Below, piece by piece: positions 8,482 to 16,974 of a stretch of 64,000 bases of DNA (position 1 is its first letter; every line of letters starts with the position of its first letter). The stretch spans positions 121,758-185,757 of the forward strand of contig NZ_RKLR01000009.1 in NCBI RefSeq assembly GCF_019599465.1, in the 5' to 3' direction. The stretch is from Haloarcula rubra. Its GTDB lineage: Archaea; Halobacteriota; Halobacteria; Halobacteriales; Haloarculaceae. The notes beneath the pieces were generated by a model that was not told the DNA's origin, did no database searches, and worked only from the letters and a program-made list of their open reading frames with translations. Position numbers and translations under genes: made by a program.

Positions 8482-9199
8482 GTTCCCCCTCCGGGTCGCT
8501 CCTGAGTTCGCTCTCGGTCTCTTCGTCGGTCACGTCGTGAACCAGTCCGTCTCGCACCTCGAAGACGCGATCGAGTCGACTCCGCTCCTCAATTAGGTGG
8601 GAGATCATGACGACGGCAGTGCCGTCGTTCGCGAGGTCCTGGGCCATGTCCCAGAATCGCAGGTAAGTCTCCCAGTCGAACCCCGTGTAGGGTTCGTCGA
8701 GCATGAGGACATCCGGGTCGTGCATCAACGCGACACTGAGGTTGACCTTCTGTCGGTTCCCGCCGCTGAGCTGGTCGACCCGGTAGTCAAGGTACTGCTC
8801 GAAGTCGAGTTCGTCCGCCAGTCTTTGCTTCGCCGCGTCGATTTCCTCGCGCGTCATGTCGTAGCCAGCGCCGAACAGCCGGAACGTTTCTGAGACGGTT
8901 AGCCGATCGTAGAGCAGGGGTTCCTGCGGACACCATCCGACGGTTCCATGCCGTTGGACCGTGCCCGCGTCGTGGTCGAGAACCCCGACGAGAATCTTCA
9001 TCAGCGTGGACTTGCCCGACCCATTCTCGCCGACGATGCCGACGATCTCGCCAGCATGGACCTCGATATCCGCACCGGTGAGAACGGGTGTCGACCGTCC
9101 CAACGGGAGTCGTGACCCGTAGGTTTTCTCGAGGGCGTTGCCTCGAACGAGCGTCTTGCTACCACCGAGCGTCTCCGTGGGCGCCGTGGTCGTGTCCAT
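8474..9199 (-). CDS. ABC transporter ATP-binding protein
   Basis: A 241-residue ATPase with all core motifs: Walker A GENGSGKST (57-65), Q-loop WCPQEP (89-94), signature LSGGNRQK (144-151), Walker B VLMLDEP (164-170) and the H-loop VVMISHL. The first gene of the exporter operon with two ABC-2 permeases. The N terminus before residue 20 (TTTAPTETLGG) is variable and a later start is possible. The operon runs opposite to the surrounding copper genes. Confidence 0.95.
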   Translation of the reverse strand: MDTTTAPTETLGGSKTLVRGNALEKTYGSRLPLGRSTPVLTGADIEVHAGEIVGIVGENGSGKSTLMKILVGVLDHDAGTVQRHGTVGWCPQEPLLYDRLTVSETFRLFGAGYDMTREEIDAAKQRLADELDFEQYLDYRVDQLSGGNRQKVNLSVALMHDPDVLMLDEPYTGFDWETYLRFWDMAQDLANDGTAVVMISHLIEERSRLDRVFEVRDGLVHDVTDEETESELRSDPEGEHE

Positions 9200-9201
9200 A
9201 C

Positions 9202-9218
9202 GTAGAAAGACGTTCTAC
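9202..9218 (-). promoter_or_regulatory. Dyad next to the ABC operon start codon
   Basis: GTAGAA-AGACG-TTCTAC, perfect 6-bp arms with a 5-nt centre, ending 2 nt before the start codon of the ATPase gene. If the mRNA is leaderless or nearly so, it covers the transcription start and could be a repressor site. Confidence 0.35.
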
Positions 9219-9437
9219 TCATTCAATCGAATTGTTGTTAAGAATCGAAAGTTAACTCCGTCAAAGTACCCAGAGATCGGGTTGTATCCCGAAGAGAGCA
9301 ATGGGTAGCCAACGATTTGGCATTCATTTTGTCTCCAAACAGGAGTAGACTTGGTCGGTAACCGTGATGAAGATCAGCCACCTATCAGGCGCCGAGCATA
9401 GCGTTGATGCGGCTTGCGAGTTAACGTTCGAGTATCC

Positions 9438-9602
9438 ATGGTTCAGTGCTACATCTGTGACTCGGAATGCGCTCGCGACGACGAGGTGTTCGTCTGCGAG
9501 CACTGCGGGATCTCCTGCCACCGACACTGTATGGAGAAATACGACACCGATGTCTGCCCGAAGTGCGTCGGCGAGCCGATGATCGGTGCGATCGAGTTCT
9601 AG
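9438..9602 (+). CDS. Cysteine-rich zinc-finger microprotein (54 aa)
   Basis: Starting at ATG 9438, 54 residues: CYICDSEC, then VFVCEHCGISCHRHCMEKY and DVCPKCVG. Paired CxxC with a central C-x4-H-x2-C resembles a RING or PHD-like zinc-binding pattern. The frame is open eight codons further 5' but those residues are not conserved-looking. Haloarchaea have many such zinc-finger microproteins. It lies between the ABC operon and another cysteine-rich microprotein on the same strand; role unknown. Confidence 0.7.
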   Translation: MVQCYICDSECARDDEVFVCEHCGISCHRHCMEKYDTDVCPKCVGEPMIGAIEF

Positions 9603-9701
9603 TTGTTCCTTGTCACTCACACACCGCCTTCAGCCCGGAGGTGGAGTATATCGATGGTCAGCTGGCGAAATACGTTTTTGACTCGTGCCCGTAGCACAGG
9701 T

Positions 9702-9923
9702 ATGTCTACGACTGTCGAACTCCCCAACGTTGATGAGACGTGCGCCTACTGCGGGTCGCGTATCTTCGACCACGACCCGATCTGTGTGCGCGACTGTACC
9801 GACGACTGCGGATCGCCGACCTACTTCTGCAACTACGCGTGTCTCTCGACCTACGTTGACGAAAACAACTTGACGACTGGCAACGCGTGCGAGTGGTCGC
9901 CCGACGACCCCGACTGCTGCTGA
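9702..9923 (+). CDS. Cysteine-rich small protein (73 aa)
   Basis: Starting at ATG 9702 (MSTTVELP), 73 residues with ETCAYCGSRIF, PICVRDCTDDCG, YFCNYACLSTYV and a terminal DPDCC. The CxxC...C-x3-C order resembles a treble-clef or TRASH-type metal-binding domain as found in metal-sensing and metal-carrying proteins. The frame is open further upstream to 9603, but the sequence there is Arg/Ser-rich and not protein-like. Its place in the copper cluster suggests metal binding; this is inference. Confidence 0.72.
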   Translation: MSTTVELPNVDETCAYCGSRIFDHDPICVRDCTDDCGSPTYFCNYACLSTYVDENNLTTGNACEWSPDDPDCC

Positions 9924-9987
9924 GTGGACTCACCCCAATCAAGACACAGAGCGATGTATTGGCCGCCGTCCAGCCTAAGAACCACCA

Positions 9988-10047
9988 ATGGAGCAGTACT
10001 GGCCGTTCAACTTTATGAACGCAGCCGACGAAGTCTATAGTGGTTAA
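9988..10047 (+). other. Tiny ORF (19 codons) just before SHOCT copy 4
   Basis: ATG 9988 to TAA 10045-10047 would encode 19 residues (starts MEQYWPFNFMNAADE), ending 2 nt before the ATG of the next gene. The DNA at its end also forms a dyad ATAGT-GGTTA-ACTAT (10037-10051) that overlaps that ATG. It could be a leader peptide or chance. Confidence 0.25.
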
Positions 10048-10049
10048 CT

Positions 10050-10418
10050 ATGTCGACAGAGCGCACGTCCGACGGCTTGCTCCGCATCGTCCTGATCGTC
10101 CTCGCAGTGATCGTCCTGTTTCCGATGTTAATGATGGTCTTCGCCGCTCCAATGATGGGGATGATGGGCTGGTGGTGGGGCGGCGGCACGGCCGGCGGCC
10201 TCTCGCCACTGTGGGGCATCGGGATGATGCTCGTCTGGCTCGTCGTCCTCGTCGGCATCGGCTACCTCCTCTATCGCGGCCTCGTCGGTGGTGTCGGGTC
10301 GTCGCTGACCACAGACAGGGCGCTCGAGGAACTCCGAGTGGCGTACGCACGCGGCGATCTCTCCGACGAGGAGTTCGAGGAACGGCGTGCGAAACTCACC
10401 CGCGAGGAGTCGCAGTAG
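10050..10418 (+). CDS. Met/Gly/Trp-rich membrane protein with SHOCT domain (copy 4)
   Basis: A 122-residue protein: a first helix (about 9-31, LLRIVLIVLAVIVLFPMLMMVFA), a short metal-ligand-rich loop (MMGMMGWWWGGG), a second helix (about 53-74) and a SHOCT tail (about 89-117: ALEELRVAYARGDLSDEEF). It matches the SHOCT proteins at 4018 and 5325 and the tail of the halocyanin fusion at 6189. It is 9 bp before the CuA lipoprotein gene and probably co-transcribed with it. Confidence 0.88.
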   Translation: MSTERTSDGLLRIVLIVLAVIVLFPMLMMVFAAPMMGMMGWWWGGGTAGGLSPLWGIGMMLVWLVVLVGIGYLLYRGLVGGVGSSLTTDRALEELRVAYARGDLSDEEFEERRAKLTREESQ

Positions 10419-10427
10419 TCTGCAATC

Positions 10428-11018
10428 ATGTCCCCGACAGTACAGCGACGCGAGTTTCTCACTGCGCTCGGAGCCGGCATCGCAGGTCTAGCGGGCTGCG
10501 TCGGCAATCTCCCGGGAAGCAGCGGCGGGGTCGATCGAACGATCTACGTCGGCGCGTATCACTGGGGCTTCATCATCGTCGACGAGTCCGGCGAGGAACA
10601 GGACCGCATCAGCCTGCAACGGAACGATGTTCTCCGTGTCGTATCGTTCAACACGCTCGCGAGTCAGGCCGTCCAATCCCTCCCAGCGTCGATTCGAGAC
10701 GTCCTCCCCGACCACGAGGCCCTCGAAGAACGAAACGCGGAACGCATCCCGGCCCCGTCCGACGGCGACTTCCACGAGCTACTTGAAGAAGCGAATGAGC
10801 AGTACCCAGACCACAGTCTCGCGATCACGCCCTCCGGACAGGTTCACATGGGCGGCGGAATGATGATGCACCCGGTTACACTTCCGCAAAATGCCACCAG
10901 ACCCATCGTTCGACAGTTAGGGGCGACGCAACGGGGCGATTACACGCTGAGTTGCCTGACCTACTGTGGCTATGGACACCCGTACATGGAAATCGACGGT
11001 GGCATCGTCATCAGATGA
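10428..11018 (+). CDS. Tat-exported lipoprotein with a CuA-type site (COX2-like)
   Basis: A 196-residue protein. The N terminus is a Tat signal with a lipobox (QRREFLTALG, then LAGC with Cys24), so it is anchored outside the membrane as a lipoprotein. Near the C terminus, SCLTYCGYGHPYM gives C176-x3-C180-x3-H184-x2-M187, the exact spacing of the CuA centre of cytochrome oxidase subunit II and N2O reductase. A preceding VHMGGGMMMHPVTLP recalls the first-His region of those proteins. It has no membrane helices of a true subunit II and no oxidase genes nearby, so it is probably a CuA carrier or copper sensor/donor protein. Confidence 0.85.
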   Translation: MSPTVQRREFLTALGAGIAGLAGCVGNLPGSSGGVDRTIYVGAYHWGFIIVDESGEEQDRISLQRNDVLRVVSFNTLASQAVQSLPASIRDVLPDHEALEERNAERIPAPSDGDFHELLEEANEQYPDHSLAITPSGQVHMGGGMMMHPVTLPQNATRPIVRQLGATQRGDYTLSCLTYCGYGHPYMEIDGGIVIR

Positions 11019-11139
11019 TGGGACTAACAACCTGACCACGAAACACACCTCCCGGAACCGAGAATGCAGCCGTGGTTGCTAATTTTGTGCCAATAATATG
11101 CTAGATATTGTGGATAGATGGCCGGGTAGCTGATACGGT

Positions 11140-11150
11140 GTTTAATAAAC
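11140..11150 (+). promoter_or_regulatory. TATA box for the CDF transporter gene
   Basis: GTTTAATAAAC, an 11-bp palindrome, about 31 nt before the ATG at 11176, which predicts a leaderless transcript. Its symmetry could also serve a regulator. Confidence 0.5.
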
Positions 11151-11175
11151 CTCGTTCGAGTACGACCTGTCACGA

Positions 11176-12138
11176 ATGACCGACGAGAGTGGCGTCGCCC
11201 ATCACGACCACGGGGACGAAGCCCATGGGCACTCGCATAATCACGATCCTGGCCACGGGCACGGGGGGTCGGCTAGCAGTCGAAAGCTGGCACTCGTCTC
11301 CGCCATCAACATCGTCGGCTTCGTCGTTGAACTCGCTGGGGGACTCCTCTTCGGCTCTGTTGCGCTCATCAGCGACGCCGTCCACATGCTATTCGACGCG
11401 CTGGCGTACGTGATGGCGTTTACCGCCTCCTACGTCGCGGATAGATACGAGGGGTCAGAGTGGTGGTCGTACGGGCTCCACCGGCTCGAACCGCTGGCTG
11501 CCTTCCTCAACGGTGTCCTGCTCATCCCGATGGTCGGGTACATCCTCTGGGAGTCCTATCAGCGGTTCCTGACTCCTATCGAGATCGGGACTGTCCCGAC
11601 GATCGTGATCGCAATTGGCGGGCTCGCAGTGAACGTCGGCAGCGTCTTCATCCTCCAGGGTGGGGAGATGAGTCTCAACGAGAAGGGCGCGTTCTATCAT
11701 CTCCTCGGGGACGCTGGCGGGTCGATCGCCGTCATCATCTCCGTTGTTGTGGTCGAAGTCACCGGAATCACCGTCATCGATCCCATCGCTGCTGCGCTTA
11801 TCGCTGGCATCGTCCTGTGGTCTGCCGGAAAGGTCCTGCGTGGAAGCGGCGCTATCTTCTTCATGAAGACACCGTTCCAGCCCGAACACGTCCGGGAGGA
11901 TATCGAAGCCGTCGACGGTGTCGACCACATTGATGACTGGCACGCGTGGCAGATCTGTAGTCAGATCACGGTCGCGACGGCACACGTCGAAACGTCGGTC
12001 GAGACGATGAGCGAGGCCGACACAGTCACCCAACAAATCCATCACGTCCTCGAGGAGCACGGGGTTGATCACGCCACCATTGAATTGAGCCCGGCATACG
12101 GCGACCGTCGAACCCATCTTAGCTCCCACGCCCACTGA
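11176..12138 (+). CDS. CDF family divalent cation exporter (CzcD/ZitB-like)
   Basis: A 320-residue cation diffusion facilitator. It opens with a His-rich tail (about residues 9-30, repeated H-x-H) and has about six membrane helices. The metal sites are complete: SDAVHMLFD in helix 2 (D67, H70, D74 region) and YHLLGDAGG in helix 5 (H175, D179). A C-terminal cytoplasmic domain follows (about 225-310) with further His, ending in SSHAH. Such proteins exchange Zn2+, Co2+ or Cd2+ for H+. It closes the metal region of the window and has its own leaderless-type promoter. Confidence 0.93.
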   Translation: MTDESGVAHHDHGDEAHGHSHNHDPGHGHGGSASSRKLALVSAINIVGFVVELAGGLLFGSVALISDAVHMLFDALAYVMAFTASYVADRYEGSEWWSYGLHRLEPLAAFLNGVLLIPMVGYILWESYQRFLTPIEIGTVPTIVIAIGGLAVNVGSVFILQGGEMSLNEKGAFYHLLGDAGGSIAVIISVVVVEVTGITVIDPIAAALIAGIVLWSAGKVLRGSGAIFFMKTPFQPEHVREDIEAVDGVDHIDDWHAWQICSQITVATAHVETSVETMSEADTVTQQIHHVLEEHGVDHATIELSPAYGDRRTHLSSHAH

Positions 12139-12227
12139 TACAAGGTGAACACTCCAAGAGGCGAATCCACGCCCGTATATTGCTCGCAGTGTGCTCTCAA
12201 CTGATTGGTTATCAGCAATCCACGGCT

Positions 12228-13562
12228 TTAGTCGGTCGTCATTTGTCTCGCTTGCTCGATCCAAGAGGCAACCCGTGACTCGCTCAGCCCGAGCCGAATG
12301 GCGAGAGAAGTAGCTTCTTCACCAGCGAGTTGCGTCACCGTCGTGATCCCTGCATCGTGGAGACGCTCCTCGTACGTCGGACCGATTCCGTCGAGCGTCT
12401 GCAGCGACCGATCCTGGTCAGTCTCCGCTTCAGCTTCACTTTGGTCGACCGTGGCCGACTCCTCTGACTGTGTTACCGACCGCTCACGGAACCACGTCGC
12501 GACACGAGGCCACAGTTCCGCGTGGGCCTTCCCCGAGACGGCCATCCCGATGTGGCCGGTCGGGAATTCGTAGATGTCGGTGTCCTCACTTGGAATAACC
12601 TCGGTGAAGGGCTTGCTCGCCTCCGGCGGGATGAGGTGGTCGAACGAGCCGATAATCTGTAACACCGGCATCGTGAGGTTCCCGATGTCGACGTGGTCGC
12701 CATCCAGGACGAGCTCGTTCTGGTAGAGCGCGTTCTCCTGGTAAATCTCCTCGATGAACTGGCGGTAGGCCTCACCAGCAACGTCAACCCCATCGCGCAC
12801 CCAGCGTTCCATTCGGCCGAAGTTCTCGACGGCAGTCTTGTCCTCGAGGTTGTCGAACAGGATCGTGTACTTCCCGGCGTAATTCTCGATAGGATTCATC
12901 TGGGCGAACCCCGTCGCGAGAAACTCCGCCGGGACGTTTCCGTACGTCTCGGTAATCGCTCCTGGATCGAAGTACTCCTCGCTTCCCCATTGTTCGAGGA
13001 TACCACCCGTATCGTCGAAACACAACCCCGTCGCCATGAGGCCGAGATTACGGACCTTCTCCGGATGGAGCGCCGCGTACATCGTGCTCAGCGTCCCGCC
13101 CATGCAGTAACCGAGGACATTGATTTCGTCAGTTTCAGTTCGATTGCGGACGACATCGACGCAGTTGTCGATGTATCGATTCACGTAGTCTCCCAGCGTC
13201 AGCGACGCGTCGAGTCGGGACGGTTCCCCCCAGTCGATGAGATAGACGTCGAAGCCGTCCTCAAGAAACCGTCGTACTACGCTCTTGTCCGGCTGGAGGT
13301 CGAGGATATATGGTCGGTTGATCAACGCGTAGACGACGAGCAGGGGCGCGTCGTGTCGGTCGTCGGTCAGGGCCTCGTAGTGCAGGAGGTCGAGTTTATT
13401 CTCCGAATGGATGACCTCACTTGGCGTCTGGCCGACCTCGACTGAGGCGAGGTCGTCGATTCGCTCCGGAAGGAGACGCATCGTCTCGACGGCATCTGCG
13501 CCTCGTTCGAGCGTTCGACGCTGCAATTCGAGAGGCGCTGTAAATGGGTGCATTGTCATCAC
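12228..13562 (-). CDS. phaC: Poly(3-hydroxyalkanoate) synthase, class III PhaC, with C-terminal HhH domain
   Basis: A 444-residue protein. Residues about 1-360 are a class III PHA synthase that polymerises 3-hydroxyacyl-CoA on granules: lipase-like box GYCMGG (Cys153 nucleophile), Asp308 in [11 protein letters not shown] and His337 in PTGHIGM. The end (about 395-440) is a helix-hairpin-helix type repeat ([20 protein letters not shown]), a domain usually linked to DNA or protein contacts, joined by an acidic linker rich in Glu and Gln. Class III enzymes need a PhaE partner; no phaE is visible here. The YHS-MaoC hydratase gene is 22 bp upstream on the same strand. Confidence 0.95.
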   Translation of the reverse strand: MMTMHPFTAPLELQRRTLERGADAVETMRLLPERIDDLASVEVGQTPSEVIHSENKLDLLHYEALTDDRHDAPLLVVYALINRPYILDLQPDKSVVRRFLEDGFDVYLIDWGEPSRLDASLTLGDYVNRYIDNCVDVVRNRTETDEINVLGYCMGGTLSTMYAALHPEKVRNLGLMATGLCFDDTGGILEQWGSEEYFDPGAITETYGNVPAEFLATGFAQMNPIENYAGKYTILFDNLEDKTAVENFGRMERWVRDGVDVAGEAYRQFIEEIYQENALYQNELVLDGDHVDIGNLTMPVLQIIGSFDHLIPPEASKPFTEVIPSEDTDIYEFPTGHIGMAVSGKAHAELWPRVATWFRERSVTQSEESATVDQSEAEAETDQDRSLQTLDGIGPTYEERLHDAGITTVTQLAGEEATSLAIRLGLSESRVASWIEQARQMTTD

Positions 13563-13583
13563 TGGTGTCGAACGTGCTGGTGA

Positions 13584-14222
13584 TCACTCCGGGATAGGAT
13601 CGATCAGAACCGTCGCCGTTCCATCCAACACGATTTGGTTGGCGTCGTTCTCGATTCGAGTTGTGAGGCGATACCGGGCACCGTCGAGTTCGTCGACGAT
13701 TTTACATCGAGCCGTCAGTGTCTCGCCGATGTCCACGGGCTGTTGGAACTCCAGGTTCTGCGAGATGTAGATGGTCAGCCCGGGAAAGCACGCCAGTGCC
13801 GCGCTAATCAGTCCCGAGACGAGTGTCCCGTGGACGATTCGGTGGCCGAACCGTGTCTTCTCCGCGAACGCGTCGTTGAGGTGGAGGGCGTTCGTGTCGC
13901 TGGTCGCTTCGGCGAACTTCCGGACGTCGTCGTCCGTAATCTCCTTCGAGAAATTGACGCTGTCGCCCTCCTGCAGCGACGTGGGATCTGCGATATCGAT
14001 GTCGAATTCACCTTTCGCACGGCCGTATGGCAGACGAGGGATGATAGCACCGCTTGTCTCGATGAGATGGGGGTGCGGCGTCTCGACGTACTTCTCGGGA
14101 GCGCTATCAAACAACGCTTGGCAGTCGTTCGAGCAGAAGTGGAACGACTCACCTTCGTACTCGGTAGTCGCTTCGGCAGATTCGAGTGAGATTTCCATCC
14201 CACACACGGGGTCAACTGGCAT
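13584..14222 (-). CDS. YHS metal-binding domain fused to MaoC-like (R)-hydratase
   Basis: A 212-residue protein. Residues 1-45 are a YHS/TRASH-type domain (DPVCGMEI with Cys7, FHFCSNDC with Cys30 and Cys34). Residues about 80-212 are a MaoC hotdog domain with the hydratase motif SDTNALHLNDAFA (Asp109, Asn111, His114) and FGHRIVHGTLVSGL. MaoC/PhaJ enzymes hydrate trans-2-enoyl-CoA to (R)-3-hydroxyacyl-CoA, the PhaC substrate, so it likely feeds PhaC, whose gene is 22 bp downstream. The YHS fusion may add a metal-dependent control. This fusion is unusual. Confidence 0.88.
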   Translation of the reverse strand: MPVDPVCGMEISLESAEATTEYEGESFHFCSNDCQALFDSAPEKYVETPHPHLIETSGAIIPRLPYGRAKGEFDIDIADPTSLQEGDSVNFSKEITDDDVRKFAEATSDTNALHLNDAFAEKTRFGHRIVHGTLVSGLISAALACFPGLTIYISQNLEFQQPVDIGETLTARCKIVDELDGARYRLTTRIENDANQIVLDGTATVLIDPIPE

Positions 14223-14363
14223 GGGTACGCTGAATTGAGGGCTGGTTCACGGATGGGTTCGGGATCAGGATCGTTCAGTCGGTCTGCTAGTGAATAACGT
14301 AGTCACTCACTATCAACGTACGTGTCGCTCGCATCGTCAACCAAGAACAACTGTAGAGGGCGA

Positions 14364-15614
14364 TCACTTCCCAAGATGGTCAACCTCGTCGAGAGCTTCA
14401 GTCGCCACGTCTCCAAGTTCGCCTGCCTCGATGTGGGAATAGCGCTCTCGAACCATCTCTTCGGAGTTATCGAGATATCGGGCTGCGACGGTGTAGCCGA
14501 ATGCTCTGACGAGGACCTCTCCCATGCCCCGTCGACCGCCGTGAGGAGCGAGGTAGTCGTGTTTCGGGTGGACGATGTCGACCTCCCCCTCCTTGGAGAG
14601 TCGTTGGAGAATCGACCGTGCACCATCGGTCGTGATCGACGGCGGCCGAATGTCCCCATCGAGCGCCAGCAGGAGATCGCGAGCGTATTCTTCACGGCGT
14701 TCAGTAATTGCTTCTGGGCGTTCCCCTCGTTCGGCTAGCTCTTCCCGGACGAGCCCTGCAAGCGTCCGTTGGTCGAACGTTGGAAACACCGGCCAGCGCT
14801 CCGTCGCCGGGTCCATCAGCTGGCGGTAACTTCGCAGCGGCGAGATCACCGGATCGGGAAGGCTGGCGGCGTCCCATTGCTGTTTCTTCCGGTAGACGTC
14901 CATACTCCCGTCCTCAATTGAGAGGTCCTCCCAGCGGACGCCACGTCGACGCGGATCGTTCGGGTCCCGGAGAAGTTCCCCGACACGGACGGCGGTGTAC
15001 GCGAGGACGAACACAAGGGCCCGGTCACGAGCCGCCTTCAGCGCCGCGTAGCGCGCTCGTTGTTTGTCGAGGGGGTCAGTATCCTGTGGGAGTGTCGTGT
15101 ACGCCTCGACGGCGTCGCGGGCCCGTTCGTCGACGTAGCGGGTGAGGGTGTGGCGCTGTTCGGACGTCCAAGCCTGCTGGTCACCGGGCTTGCGGCCGTC
15201 GTCTTCTGGAAGCGGCGCCATCGCACTCGCCCGCTGCGCGTAATGCGCTTCGAGATATCCCTCGTTGACACACCACCCGCACCACGCAGAGATATAGCGG
15301 TAATAGGTTTGTACCGTGTTCTGTTTGAGTCCTCGATCGCCGGCGAGATACCGGGCGTACTCCCGGAACACGCGTTCGTCGAGGTCCTCGAAGATCGGTT
15401 CCCGATCGACGTCGTCGGGGACGATCCCGGTCCAGTCGTCGCCCCCGCGGTCGCCGGCGGCCCACTCAGCGAATCGTTCGAGTTCGCGGGCGGCGTTGCG
15501 TCGATAATTCCCGCCGTCGCCTCCACGGCCTTTCCCCTTGTCCTGGAGGTAGCGCTCGAACGACTCGGAGAGTGAGGTCAATGGCGTCCGTTCCGTCGGT
15601 GTATTCCGGTCCAT
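14364..15614 (-). CDS. Tyrosine recombinase / integrase
   Basis: A 416-residue phage-integrase-family enzyme. An N-terminal SAM-like DNA-binding domain (about 12-130) is followed by the catalytic domain. Active-site residues: Arg210 (YTAVRVGEL), a Lys pair near 243-244, His358 and Arg361 (APHGGRRGM) and the nucleophile Tyr392 (VRERYSHIEAG). The second His/Trp position reads LDN rather than LGH. Long inserts rich in Arg/Asp are typical of haloarchaeal plasmid recombinases. No tRNA or att site is visible nearby, so a role in resolution or plasmid integration is open. Confidence 0.9.
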   Translation of the reverse strand: MDRNTPTERTPLTSLSESFERYLQDKGKGRGGDGGNYRRNAARELERFAEWAAGDRGGDDWTGIVPDDVDREPIFEDLDERVFREYARYLAGDRGLKQNTVQTYYRYISAWCGWCVNEGYLEAHYAQRASAMAPLPEDDGRKPGDQQAWTSEQRHTLTRYVDERARDAVEAYTTLPQDTDPLDKQRARYAALKAARDRALVFVLAYTAVRVGELLRDPNDPRRRGVRWEDLSIEDGSMDVYRKKQQWDAASLPDPVISPLRSYRQLMDPATERWPVFPTFDQRTLAGLVREELAERGERPEAITERREEYARDLLLALDGDIRPPSITTDGARSILQRLSKEGEVDIVHPKHDYLAPHGGRRGMGEVLVRAFGYTVAARYLDNSEEMVRERYSHIEAGELGDVATEALDEVDHLGK

Positions 15615-15641
15615 AGTGCTCTCCTGAACTGTTGAACGTAG

Positions 15642-16151
15642 TCAGTCACACAGACAGACGCCGCCTTCCCGGATCTGGCTCACTGCGAACTGATGGACAG
15701 CGCCGGCGAGGTCAGTCATTGCTTCCGCCTGCTCTTCGGTTGGACGCCCCCCGCCGTAATAACTCTCTGTCCGGTTCTCGCTGTAGAGGTCCTTCATCGC
15801 CTCTGCAGTCTCCCGCTCAAACAGCCCGATCTGGTGGGCACGCTCGTAGCTGAACTGGTGGTCTTGAAAGTCCTGAAGCGTATCGTTCGTCATCGCGAGC
15901 GCGTACGCCTCGATCGACCGTTCGATCGCGCCGAAACAGACCTCGATGACGGCCGTGTAGTACCCATCCTGTGACTGGAGAGTGCCAACGACCTCAAGGA
16001 GGCGGCACGCTTTCGTCAGCTGTGTCTTCCAGTCTTCGTCGGCACTAATCCCGTCCTCGAACGCTGTACGACCGCGTCCGACCATCTCGAAGGCATCCTG
16101 TGCACGGTCGAGTGCTGTGAGCACAGCAGTCGGGTCCGAGCCGTTACTCAT
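15642..16151 (-). CDS. HEPN-like helical partner of a nucleotidyltransferase
   Basis: A 169-residue all-helical protein. The frame is open 63 codons further upstream, but ATG 16151 is favoured: it overlaps the nucleotidyltransferase stop by 8 bp and the upstream part is a shadow of that gene. The layout (nucleotidyltransferase then helical partner) matches MNT-HEPN toxin-antitoxin pairs, in which MNT modifies and silences a HEPN ribonuclease. The usual R-x4-6-H motif is not obvious here, so nuclease activity is uncertain. Confidence 0.65.
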   Translation of the reverse strand: MSNGSDPTAVLTALDRAQDAFEMVGRGRTAFEDGISADEDWKTQLTKACRLLEVVGTLQSQDGYYTAVIEVCFGAIERSIEAYALAMTNDTLQDFQDHQFSYERAHQIGLFERETAEAMKDLYSENRTESYYGGGRPTEEQAEAMTDLAGAVHQFAVSQIREGGVCLCD

Positions 16152-16851
16152 CAGTGGCTCCTTCCTCCAGGAGGAGGTTCTCGACGGTTTCGAAGTCACT
16201 CGTCTTGTAGACCGGAATCCCTGAAACGACGATCTCTCGGATGTCTTCGGTGTACGCCGGGATCGCCTGGACGGCCTCGACATCGATATCGTAGGCGTAT
16301 CGGTCACCGTCGAACTCCGTATCTTCGAGGTCACGGGCAATGGCGTTCGCTTCTCGTTGGCTTTCGGCCCGCCCAGACCGGGTTAGCACCCAGAGATCAA
16401 TATCACTCCGTCGGTCAGCCTCGCCCCGAGCTACACTCCCATAGAGGATGATGCCGACGACGTCGTTGATGTTCTCACGAAGCTCCGTAACCGCAGCTTT
16501 GACGGGTTGATGATACTCTGGTTGGGGGATCCGAAGGATCGGATCGTCTGGAATCGACAGGCGCTGTCTGTTGATCTGAACGAGTCGCTGGTTGCTTTCG
16601 GGCGATTCGACGACCAAGTCGTTCGCGCTGAGAACGTTTACTGCCCGTCGGACGGACTGGTGTGAGTGACCGATCTGTGTCGCGAGTTCTCGCAGTGAGA
16701 AGTCACTGAATCGGTGGTTTGTTAAAAAGAGAAGGACGTCGCTCGTCGCCTTATGTTTGAATAAAGTCGGATCTGAAGGGGGTATTGAAAGAGAAATAGC
16801 TGTCCCAGACGAATTCGTACTATCCGTCTCGCGGTTCATATGCCGTATCAC
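16144..16851 (-). CDS. Winged-helix plus MNT-type nucleotidyltransferase
   Basis: A 235-residue protein. Residues about 33-85 are a winged helix (SLRELATQIGHSHQSVRRAV). Residues about 118-220 are a minimal nucleotidyltransferase with ILYGSVARGEADRRSDIDL (Gly138-Ser139, Asp150, Asp152), the triad of polymerase-beta-fold enzymes. With its helical downstream partner it makes a likely toxin-antitoxin pair. The N-terminal HTH suggests it also controls its own promoter. An ATG at codon 5 is an alternative start. Confidence 0.85.
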   Translation of the reverse strand: MIRHMNRETDSTNSSGTAISLSIPPSDPTLFKHKATSDVLLFLTNHRFSDFSLRELATQIGHSHQSVRRAVNVLSANDLVVESPESNQRLVQINRQRLSIPDDPILRIPQPEYHQPVKAAVTELRENINDVVGIILYGSVARGEADRRSDIDLWVLTRSGRAESQREANAIARDLEDTEFDGDRYAYDIDVEAVQAIPAYTEDIREIVVSGIPVYKTSDFETVENLLLEEGATDE

Positions 16852-16974
16852 GGACCACTACTATAAAAACATTATACGTGTGTCGGAATCAGCCTAAATA
16901 TTCATCTGCCAGCAACGGACGTGCGGAGAACGAGGTCCGTCACCTCCGGGCCTCACCACGTTCGGTCGCTGGGG

